NCBI RefSeq assembly: GCF_009834185.1
Contig: NZ_CP047173.1
Coordinates: forward strand, 2,480,001 to 2,544,000
DNA length: 64,000 nucleotides
Source: Rathayibacter sp. VKM Ac-2760
Lineage (GTDB): Bacteria; Actinomycetota; Actinomycetes; Actinomycetales; Microbacteriaceae
Direction of reading: 5' to 3'
The notes below the pieces were generated by a model. It was not told the DNA's origin, made no database searches, and saw only the letters and a program-made list of their open reading frames with translations. A program made the translations under genes and the position numbers. This document shows positions 1 through 9,988 of the stretch, piece after piece. The stretch's first letter is position 1, and each line of letters starts with the position of its first letter.

Positions 1-1851
1 GCCGTCGAGGATCGAGAGGTTGAGCGAGCCGTTCAGCGCGGCCTTCATCCCCGAGGTGCCGCAGGCCTCGAGCGGGCGCAGCGGATTGTTCAGCCAGACA
101 TCGGTGCCCGGGTAGAGCAGCTGCGCCATCGCGATGTCGTAGTCGGGCAGGAAGACGATGCGGCGGCGCACGTCCGGCTCCTGCGCGAAGCGGACCAGCT
201 TCTGGATGAGGCGCTTGCCCTCCTCGTCGGCAGGGTGCGACTTGCCGGCGATCACGATCTGGATCGGGTGCTCGGGGTGGGTGAGCAGCGCGCGGAGCCG
301 CTCGGGGTCGTGCAGCATCAGCGTCAGGCGCTTGTAGGTGGGGACGCGCCGGGCGAAGCCGATGGTGAGCACGTCCGGGTCCAGCAGCTCGTCGAGCCAG
401 GCCGGCGCGAGCCCGCCCGGGTTCTGCTCGCGCCAGGAGCGGGCGGCCCGCGCCCGGGCGTCGTGCACGAGCTGCTCGCGCATCGAGCGCCGCGCCTGCC
501 AGAGCTCACCGTCGCTCAGGGCTCCCGAGGCCCAGTCGGCGCGGGTGGTGTCGTCGGTGCCGAGCCGATCGCGGGCGAGAGCGCGGAGGATGGGGTCGGT
601 CCAGGTGGCCGCGTGGACGCCGTTCGTGACCGAGCCGATCGGCACCTCCGCCGTGTCGAACCCCGGCCAGAGACCCGAGAACATCGAGCGGCTCACCTCG
701 CCGTGCAGCCGCGAGACGCCGTTGGAGCGCTGCGCGAGCCGGAGCCCCATGAACGCCATGTTGAAGACGTCGCCGGAGGCCGACTCGGAGCCGAGCGCCA
801 GCACGTCCTCGATCTGCACGCCGGGCAGCAGCTCGGTGGTGAAGTACTCCTCGATCAGCCCGCGATCGAAGCGGTCGATGCCCGCCGGCACCGGCGTGTG
901 CGTCGTGAAGACCGTGCTCGCCCGCACCACCTGCAGTGCCTGATCGAAGTCGAGCCCCGAGCCGATCAGGCCCGAGATGCGCTCGAGACCCTGGAAGCCC
1001 GCGTGACCCTCGTTGGTGTGGAACACCTCGGGCGGCAGCGTGCCCGACACCTCGGCCCAGAGCTCGAGCGCGCGGACGCCGCCGATGCCCAGCAGCAGCT
1101 CCTGCAGCAGGCGGTGCTCGCCGCCCCCGCCGTAGAGCCGGTCGGTGACGGTCCGCAGCGCGTCCTCGTTCTCGCGCACGTCGGTGTCGAGCAGGAGGAG
1201 CGTCACCCGGCCGACCTCGGCCCGCCAGATCCGCGCGTAGAGGGCGCGCCCGTCGGGCAGCGCGAGGACGATCCGCGCGGCCGAGCCGTCGGCCATCCGC
1301 ACCATCCGCAGCGGCAGCCCGTCGGGGTCGAGCGACGGGTAGGACTCGAGCTGCCAGCCGTCGGCCGAGAGGCCCTGGGCGAAGTAGCCCGAGCGGTAGA
1401 AGAGGCCGACGCCGGTCAGCGGGACCCCGAGGTCGGAGGAGGCCTTCAGGTGGTCGCCGGCCAGGATGCCGAGACCGCCGGAGTACTGCGGCAGCGCGGC
1501 GGCGATGCCGAACTCGGGCGAGAAGTAGGCGATCGAGCGCGGCGCGGACTCCGGCAGCGACTGGTACCAGCGCGGCTCGGTGCGGTAGCGCTCGAGATCG
1601 TCGCGCAGGCGCCAGGCGTCGTCGACGAAGCCCTGGTCGCGGGCGAGCTCGGCGAGGCGCTCGGGGGCGATCGCGCCGAGCAGGGCGGTCGGGTCCCCGC
1701 CGCTCTGCCGCCACAGCTCGGCATCGGCCCGCTCGAACAGCCGGCGGGTGGGCTCGTGCCAGGCCCAGCGCAGATTCCCGGCCAGCTCGCCGAGCGCGGA
1801 CAGCTCGGGCGGCAGGACGGATCGGACGGTGAAGCGGCGGATGGCCTTCAC
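1..1851 (-). CDS. glgP: alpha-glucan (glycogen) phosphorylase, C-terminus beyond the window
   Basis: Cytosolic PLP enzyme that releases glucose-1-phosphate from alpha-1,4-glucans. The frame is open for 617 codons from a GTG at 1851-1849 and runs off the left edge, so the last part of the protein is missing. An AGGAG lies about five bases before the GTG. Visible motifs: N-terminal LRWAWHEP, central HTNEGHAGF, and GTSGMKAALNG near the edge, whose Lys is the expected PLP site. It is divergent from glgE-glgB, which fits one alpha-glucan turnover locus. The family is recognised from these motifs; no frameshift is seen. Confidence 0.93.
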   Translation of the reverse strand, partial: MKAIRRFTVRSVLPPELSALGELAGNLRWAWHEPTRRLFERADAELWRQSGGDPTALLGAIAPERLAELARDQGFVDDAWRLRDDLERYRTEPRWYQSLPESAPRSIAYFSPEFGIAAALPQYSGGLGILAGDHLKASSDLGVPLTGVGLFYRSGYFAQGLSADGWQLESYPSLDPDGLPLRMVRMADGSAARIVLALPDGRALYARIWRAEVGRVTLLLLDTDVRENEDALRTVTDRLYGGGGEHRLLQELLLGIGGVRALELWAEVSGTLPPEVFHTNEGHAGFQGLERISGLIGSGLDFDQALQVVRASTVFTTHTPVPAGIDRFDRGLIEEYFTTELLPGVQIEDVLALGSESASGDVFNMAFMGLRLAQRSNGVSRLHGEVSRSMFSGLWPGFDTAEVPIGSVTNGVHAATWTDPILRALARDRLGTDDTTRADWASGALSDGELWQARRSMREQLVHDARARAARSWREQNPGGLAPAWLDELLDPDVLTIGFARRVPTYKRLTLMLHDPERLRALLTHPEHPIQIVIAGKSHPADEEGKRLIQKLVRFAQEPDVRRRIVFLPDYDIAMAQLLYPGTDVWLNNPLRPLEACGTSGMKAALNGSLNLSILDG

Positions 1852-1867
1852 GGCACTCCTCGACTCT

Positions 1868-1951
1868 CTGCTGTTCTGGACGACCTGCTGTTCTGGACGA
1901 CCTGCTGTTCTGGGCGACCCGCTGATCTCACGACCTGCTGATCCCGACGAC
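1868..1951. repeat. five imperfect 17-bp tandem repeats ahead of glgP
   Basis: Unit CTGCTGTTCTGGACGAC at 1868-1884, 1885-1901 and 1902-1918 (one change), then degenerate copies at 1919-1934 (16 bp) and 1935-1951. The array begins 17 bp upstream of the glgP GTG and occupies the glgP leader or promoter side of the glgP/glgE divergent region. It could be a multi-site operator or simple slippage DNA; the sequence alone does not decide. Confidence 0.8.
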
Positions 1952-2108
1952 CGCGGACCCCGGCGAGCACCCCCCCTGCGGACGGCCGGGGCGGTCGCGC
2001 TCGCACACTGTAGCGGAGTGCCCGCGAGCACCGTCCGCCCTGGCGCGGCCTCTTTTGCACAGCGGCGCGGGCCTTCGCAACCGGCGTGCCAAAGGCACCG
2101 GCGATCGC

Positions 2109-2114
2109 TACTGT
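2109..2114 (+). promoter_or_regulatory. candidate -10 of a leaderless glgE promoter
   Basis: TACTGT lies so that the expected transcription start, about seven bases downstream, coincides with the GTG at 2121. No Shine-Dalgarno precedes that GTG. No convincing -35 was found, so this is a weak call that mainly supports the chosen glgE start. Confidence 0.3.
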
Positions 2115-2120
2115 CGTGAC

Positions 2121-4375
2121 GTGGCTCAGACACCTTTCGGCAAGGCTTCGCACGGCAAGGACGCACGACGAGCGGCTCGGGGAGGTGCCGTCCCGGAGGA
2201 GACTCCCGCGGCGCAGGCTCCCCCGGCCGCCGGCTCGGCAGGACCGGCCGCGGAGGATCGACTCGAGGCCGCTCCGGCCTCGGCGGCGCAGGCGCCCGTG
2301 TCCCCGGCGAGTGCCGACCCGGCACCGACGCCCGAGGCCGCGACCCGGACCGCCGAGGAGACCGCCCCCCGCGGCTCCGGCTACCGCGTGCGCGCCGAGC
2401 GCATCCCGATCATCGACCCGCAGCCCCGGCTCGAGGACGACCGCTGGCCGGCGAAGGCCTTCGTCGGCGAGGTCGTCCCCTTCGCGGCGACCGCGTTCCG
2501 CGAGGGGCACGACCTGATCGGCGTCGACCTCCTGCTCACGTCCCCCTCGGGCGCGGAGTCGGAGCACCGGATGGCGCTGCTCGCCACCGGCACCGACCGC
2601 TACGGCCGCCTCGTGCTGCTCGACGACGAGGGCGACTGGACGTACCGCATCCGCGCCTTCGCCGACGACTGGGCGACCTGGCTGCACACCGCCGAGGTCA
2701 AGATCCCGGCCGGACTGGATCTCGCCGTGACCTTCGCGATCGGCGAGGGCCTCCTCCGCACCGCGGCCGGCGACGACGCCCGCTCCGACGCCGAGCGCTC
2801 CCTGCTCTCCGACGCCGCCGGCACCGTGGCGGACGAGTCGCTCTCGCCCGAGGTGCGCCTGGCCGCCGCCGAGGACGCCGCCGTGCACGGCGCCTTCGCC
2901 GCGCGCCCCGTGATGAGCCTCGCGAGCGTCTCCGAGCCGCGCACCGTGCACGTCGAGCGCACCCGCGCCGGCGTCGGCGCCTGGTACGAGTTCTTCCCGC
3001 GCTCCGAGGGCGCCGTGCGGAACGAGGACGGCAGCGTCACCTCCGGCTCGTTCCGCACCGCGATCGACCGTCTGCCGGCCGTCGCCGCGATGGGCTTCGA
3101 CGTGCTCTACCTGCCCCCGATCCACCCGATCGGCCGCAACTTCCGCAAGGGCCCGAACAACACGCTGAACGCCGGCCTGGGCGACCCCGGCTCGCCGTGG
3201 GCGATCGGCGCCCCCGAGGGCGGGCACGACGCCATCCACCCCGACCTCGGCACCGTGGAGGACTTCACCGCCTTCCACGACGCGGTCACCGCCGCCGGCC
3301 TCGAGCTCGCGCTCGACTTCGCGCTGCAGGCCTCGCCCGACCACCCCTGGGTGACGAGCCACCCGGAGTGGTTCACGACGCTCCCCGACGGCTCGATCGC
3401 CTACGCCGAGAACCCGCCGAAGAAGTACCAGGACATCTACCCGATCAACTTCGACAACGACCCCCAGGGCATCCGCCAGGAGGCGCTGCGCGTCCTGCGC
3501 TACTGGATCTCGCTCGGCGTGAAGATCTTCCGCGTCGACAACCCGCACACCAAGCCGCTCGACTTCTGGGAGTGGATCATCCACGAGGTCAACGCCGAGA
3601 ACCCCGAGGTCGTGTTCCTCGCGGAGGCGTTCACCCGCCCGGCGATCATGCGGGCGCTCGGCAAGGTCGGCTTCCAGCAGTCCTACTCGTACTTCACCTG
3701 GCGCAACACCAAGGAGGAGCTCGAGGAGTTCTTCACGAGCATCTCGCACGAGACGGCCGACTACATGCGGCCGAACCTCTTCGTGAACACGCCGGACATC
3801 CTCACCGAGTACCTCCAGTACGGCGGCCGCTCGGCGTACAAGGTCCGCGCCGCGCTCGCCGCGACCGCCTCGCCGCTCTGGGGCGTCTACGCCGGTTACG
3901 AGCTGATCGAGAACGTCGCGCGCCCCGGCGCCGAGGAGAACATCGACAACGAGAAGTTCGAGTACAAGACGCGCGACTGGGCCGCGGCCGACGCCGCCGG
4001 GACCACGATCGCTCCGTACCTCACCCGGCTCAACGAGATCCGCCGGGCGCACCCCGCGCTCGCGCAGCGCCGCAATCTGCAGGTGCACGGCAGCGACGAC
4101 GACGCGATCCTGGTCTACTCCAAGCACCTCGACCGCGCGTTCACCGGCACCGGGTCGGACGACACCCTGCTGGTCGTCGTCAACACCGACCCGCACTCGG
4201 CGCGCGAGACGACGGTGCACATCGACCTGCCCGCCCTCGGCCTGGACTGGAGCGCGACCTACGAGGTCGAGGACCTGATCACCGGTGCCGTCTGGACCTG
4301 GGGCAGTGACAACTACGTGCGGCTCGACTCCTTCGTCGAGCCCGTGCACATCCTGAGCGTGAAGGCGGACGGACG

Positions 4376-4379
<4 letters not shown>
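2121..4379 (+). CDS. glgE: alpha-1,4-glucan:maltose-1-phosphate maltosyltransferase GlgE
   Basis: GH13_3 enzyme that transfers maltosyl units from maltose-1-phosphate to the non-reducing end of alpha-glucan. With the GTG at 2121 the protein has 752 residues. About the first 85 are low-complexity Ala/Pro/Glu; the catalytic core follows. RVDNPHTKP carries the nucleophile (Asp473), FLAEAFTRP the general acid (Glu502), and NTPDILTEYLQ the third acidic residue. An in-frame ATG at 2055 would add 22 residues but has no ribosome site. The stop overlaps the glgB ATG (ATGA), so the two are co-translated. Maltose-1-phosphate synthesis genes (glgM, or treS with mak) are not in the window. Confidence 0.95.
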
Positions 4380-6898
<2,519 letters not shown>

Positions 6899-6920
6899 CC
6901 GGAGCCACCGAGCACGACAC

Positions 6921-7124
6921 GCTGATCGAGAAGCCCGCAAAGCAGACCCTCCCCGCTGATCGAGTAGCCCGCACAGCGGGCGTATCGAGATCCCGCCCCC
7001 AGCACGGTGGGTCTCGATACGCCCCCTCCGGCGGCTACTCGACCAGCAAGCTCCGCACCGAGTAGTCCGCGCAGCGGACCCTCCCCGCTGATCGAGTAGC
7101 CCGCGCAGCGGGCGTATCGAGATC
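6921..7124. repeat. cluster of REP-like palindromic repeats
   Basis: Between convergent glgB and the M91-like gene. Full units: GCTGATCGAGTAGCCCGC... ending CGTATCGAGATC at 6955-6992 and again at 7087-7124, and one inverted unit beginning GGGTCTCGATACGCC at 7009-7047. Degenerate half units lie at 6921-6954 and about 7057-7086. Opposed units can fold on each other. The same family recurs at 30788, 32352 and 43594-43717. It may act as terminator or structural DNA. Confidence 0.85.
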
Positions 7125-7183
7125 CTCCCCCCGCCAGAAGCGCCGGCAACAGCGGGTCGTGGTCGCTGGTCCCATGCGGACGA

Positions 7184-8740
7184 TCAGTGGCGACCGTGAT
7201 GCGCCGGCGGATGCGGCCGTGCCGGCTGAGGTCGCTTCGCTGCTCGTTCCGGAGACGGGGCCGACTCCGGAGCCTTGTCGATGACCGGAGCCTTCTCGGG
7301 AACCGGAGCCTTCTCGGGAATCGGAGCCTTCTCGGGAACGGGAGCCTTCTCGGGAACCGGTACCCCCTCACCGTCGGGACGGCCCGCGGCCGGATCGACC
7401 GCTCGGTCCTCCTCCTTCTGGGGCACCTCGCAGAGCACGCAGTCACCGGAAGGGACCGCAGCAGCAGCAGCAGGTCTCGCGAGAGGCTGGGTCCTCCCGG
7501 CCCAGACGTCGTCGAGGGACCCCTCGAACCGGAGGTTCTCCGAGTGGAGGGGGTGGAGCAGATCCTCCGTCCCCAGTGGCCCGCGGACGGCGAACCTCCC
7601 GATCGAGCTGATCGCCGCGCCGGTGCCGATCAGTCGTCGCATCGCGGTGTACTCGGCGCGGGTGGGAAGACCCAGCGCTGCAGCCACCCGGATCTCGGTG
7701 GGATGCTGCGTCACCAGCCGATCGAGGGCGTGCATCCGGCGCGTCAGACTCTCCCGCTCGTGGAGCGGGGCGTCCTGGGCCGTCCGCTCCTCCACCTCCG
7801 CGCGATCGAGTGCCTGGGCCAGGTACGGATTGGCCACGCGCTCGAAGTCCGACGCCTGGAACTGCGCGTCCCTGCCCTCGTCGCCCGCGAGGCCCGCTTG
7901 CTTCACCGCGGCGAGACCTCGGTCACCGCCCGTCGTGACCAGCTCGGCGACCCTGGTCGAGAGGTATCTGTCGGCCTCCGGCGTTCCCGGCGAGCTCAGG
8001 TCTCCGGAGTGCAGTGGGGCCATGACGACGGCCTCGGTGCTGCGGGTGACGTTCGCGCCGGCGAGGGACTGCACCGAGTGGTACAGCTCGTGGGCGAAGG
8101 TGATCGTGGGCGACATCAGGCGGATCTCGCCCGTCTGCGAGTCGAAGTACGAGAGCGCACGGTCGGGGTCGAAGTCCAGGAAGCTGTCGGAGCCCCCGCG
8201 GCCGGCCGCCTCCTCTCTGCTCAGTGGCACCGACGACCACCCGGTGGCCGGAGCGACCAGCACTCGCCCACTCGACAGGTTCCCGTCGCTGTCCAGGAAT
8301 CGGCTCCCGGTTGGCTCCTTGACCCCCAGGAGATCCGGGACGGCCTCCACGAGGCTCCTCGCGGGCTCCGCCGACCGCAGCTGGTCGATCATCGACCGCA
8401 CGGCCCAGTAGGTGCGCAGTCCCGCCGGTGAGTCCTCCGAACCGTCGCTCCCGCGAGGTCGGGCGGCGACCGCTATTCCCGGAGCCACCTCCCAGGACTC
8501 GTACACGGAGCCGGTCCGCGGATCCTTCACGAGCGTGAACGAGGACGGACGCAGCAGGTCACCGCCGGGCATCGCGGCGGCACCGCTCGCTGCGACGAGC
8601 GTGCTGAGGGCGGCCAGCGCCGAGACGAGCGCGGCGCCGACGACGCTCGGACGGAGCGTCGCGCCACGGCGCCGGACGGCGGATCGGACGTGGACAGTAG
8701 CCGCAGGACGGCGTCGGATCAGGGCTGAGAGCCCAGGCAC
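7184..8740 (-). CDS. putative secreted M91-like zinc metalloprotease (HELYH) with Pro-rich tail
   Basis: A hydrophobic segment (LRPSVVGAALVSALAALS, about residues 29-46) ending in Ala-rich sequence looks like a signal peptide. The central region contains a Zn-binding HExxH as HELYH (residues 217-221) preceded by SPTITFA, the arrangement of peptidase family M91 (NleD-like). The C-terminus has tandem V/I-PEKAP hexapeptides and a basic Pro/His-rich end. The start is uncertain: the frame is open to an ATG at 9013, but GTG 8740 puts the hydrophobic segment near the N-terminus; no strong ribosome site is seen. It stands alone beside the REP cluster, suggesting an accessory gene. Substrate unknown; the family assignment rests on the motif only. 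Confidence 0.65.
   Translation of the reverse strand: MPGLSALIRRRPAATVHVRSAVRRRGATLRPSVVGAALVSALAALSTLVAASGAAAMPGGDLLRPSSFTLVKDPRTGSVYESWEVAPGIAVAARPRGSDGSEDSPAGLRTYWAVRSMIDQLRSAEPARSLVEAVPDLLGVKEPTGSRFLDSDGNLSSGRVLVAPATGWSSVPLSREEAAGRGGSDSFLDFDPDRALSYFDSQTGEIRLMSPTITFAHELYHSVQSLAGANVTRSTEAVVMAPLHSGDLSSPGTPEADRYLSTRVAELVTTGGDRGLAAVKQAGLAGDEGRDAQFQASDFERVANPYLAQALDRAEVEERTAQDAPLHERESLTRRMHALDRLVTQHPTEIRVAAALGLPTRAEYTAMRRLIGTGAAISSIGRFAVRGPLGTEDLLHPLHSENLRFEGSLDDVWAGRTQPLARPAAAAAVPSGDCVLCEVPQKEEDRAVDPAAGRPDGEGVPVPEKAPVPEKAPIPEKAPVPEKAPVIDKAPESAPSPERAAKRPQPARPHPPAHHGRH
7284..7355. repeat. 18-bp tandem repeats coding V/I-PEKAP
   Basis: Four consecutive 18-bp units of the form ACCGGAGCCTTCTCGGGA (7284-7301, 7302-7319, 7320-7337, 7338-7355) with single-base changes, plus a degenerate unit before them. 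They encode the hexapeptide repeat in the tail of the M91-like protein. As a multiple of three, copy number can change without frameshift. Confidence 0.85.
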
Positions 8741-9019
8741 GGCGACACGGTACCGAGCACCGACCCCCCGAGCACGGCCATGGCGCGGGATCGACGACCG
8801 CCCGGCCCCGAGCCCGACGCCGCCGCCGCCGCGTCGCCATCCACCCCGAGCCACTCCCCACCCCTCAGCCGCCCGAACCACCCATCCCCCCTGAAGGCGA
8901 TGAGCGGAAAACGCGTGCCAGCATTCTCCGCGAGCCGAACGCAGGATGCTCTCGGGAACGCCCCGCGCGCCCTGCCGACCGCGGCGGGAGGAGCGCTCGC
9001 GCTCCTCCCGCAATTCAGC

Positions 9020-9988
9020 TCAGTACAGCAGGCCCGTGAGACGTGCGCGGGCCTTGTTCACCCGCGGGTCGGTCGTGCCGACGATCTCGAAGAGCTCCAG
9101 GAGGCGGGCGCGCACGCTGGCCTTCCCGTCGGCGTCGAGCCGGGGGAACATCGAGAGGAGCCTGTCGAAGGCGTCCTCGACGTGGCCGCCGGAGACGTCG
9201 AGGTCCGCCACGGCGAGCTGCGCGTCGAGGTTCGCGGGCTCCGCAGCGGCGGACGAGCGGATGTCGTCGAGCGTCTTGCCCTGCAGGCGCGCGAGCAGCC
9301 GAACCTGCGCGAGGCCGGCGACGGCGAGGTCGTCGCGCGGGTTCTGCGCGATCGCGGTCTCGTACTCGGTGATGGCCGCGGAGTAGTCGCCGCGATCGAT
9401 CGCGTCGTACGCCTCCTGGTGGTGCGGGGGCAGCGGGGCGGCCTCCGGCTCGGCGTCCGGCTGCGCGGCGGCGCCGGGGTCGACGGGGACGGTGCCGGTG
9501 ACGCCCTGCTGGCCGGCGAGCTGCAGCACCTGCTCGAGCAGGTCGCGGAGCTGCTCCTCGGTGACGAGGCCGCTGAACATCGGAACGGGGCGGCCGCCGA
9601 TGATGGCGGCGATCGTCGGCACCGACTGCACCTGGAACGCCTGGGCGAGCTGCGGGCTCGACTCGACGTCGACGCCGACGAGCACCATCGCACCGGCGTA
9701 GGAGATCACGACCTTCTCGAGCAGCGCCGTCATGCTCTGGCTCTGGTCGGACCAGGAGCCGCGCAGATCGACGATCACGGGCACGCGCGAGGAGAGCTGG
9801 ACGACCTGGTCGAACTCCGCGTCGCCCGCGCTCAGCAGCAGCGGGTTGGCGACGGGCGAGCCCTGAGCGGCTTCACCGCCGCCCGCGGATGCGGCGGCGG
9901 GGGCCGCCGGCGGCCGCCGGTTCACGAGGGTGGACAGGTCCACGGCGCCGCGCAGATTTCCGGGCAGCGGGGGCAGGGGGGTGCTCAC
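9020..9988 (-). CDS. thioredoxin-fold/TPR protein of the YbbN (CnoX) type
   Basis: Starts at GTG 9988, overlapping the upstream stop by four bases (GTGA). After a Pro/Ala-rich N-terminus comes a thioredoxin fold: VPVIVDLRGSWSDQSQ, then VGVDVESSPQLAQAF and VQSVPTIAAIIGGRPV (cis-Pro region). TPR-like helices follow (YDAIDRGDYSAAITEYETAI) and a C-terminal half ending in ARARLTGLLY. The usual CXXC is replaced by Ser/Asp/Gln/Ser, so no redox-active dithiol remains; a holdase or co-chaperone role is inferred from the family. It is probably co-transcribed with the membrane protein upstream. Confidence 0.85.
   Translation of the reverse strand: MSTPLPPLPGNLRGAVDLSTLVNRRPPAAPAAASAGGGEAAQGSPVANPLLLSAGDAEFDQVVQLSSRVPVIVDLRGSWSDQSQSMTALLEKVVISYAGAMVLVGVDVESSPQLAQAFQVQSVPTIAAIIGGRPVPMFSGLVTEEQLRDLLEQVLQLAGQQGVTGTVPVDPGAAAQPDAEPEAAPLPPHHQEAYDAIDRGDYSAAITEYETAIAQNPRDDLAVAGLAQVRLLARLQGKTLDDIRSSAAAEPANLDAQLAVADLDVSGGHVEDAFDRLLSMFPRLDADGKASVRARLLELFEIVGTTDPRVNKARARLTGLLY

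Noticed and set aside
235..1941. 568-codon plus-strand frame opposite glgP
   Set aside because: Low-complexity Arg/Gly/Ala/Val translation with no motif; glgP on the other strand has clear enzyme motifs.
2055..2120. Upstream ATG (2055) as the glgE start
   Set aside because: No ribosome site, and the added residues are unlike GlgE; the GTG at 2121 fits a leaderless promoter. Not fully excluded.
8741..9013. Longer N-terminus of the M91-like protein from ATG 9013
   Set aside because: It would bury the signal peptide about 120 residues inside and adds Gly/Arg-rich sequence; the GTG at 8740 is more plausible.
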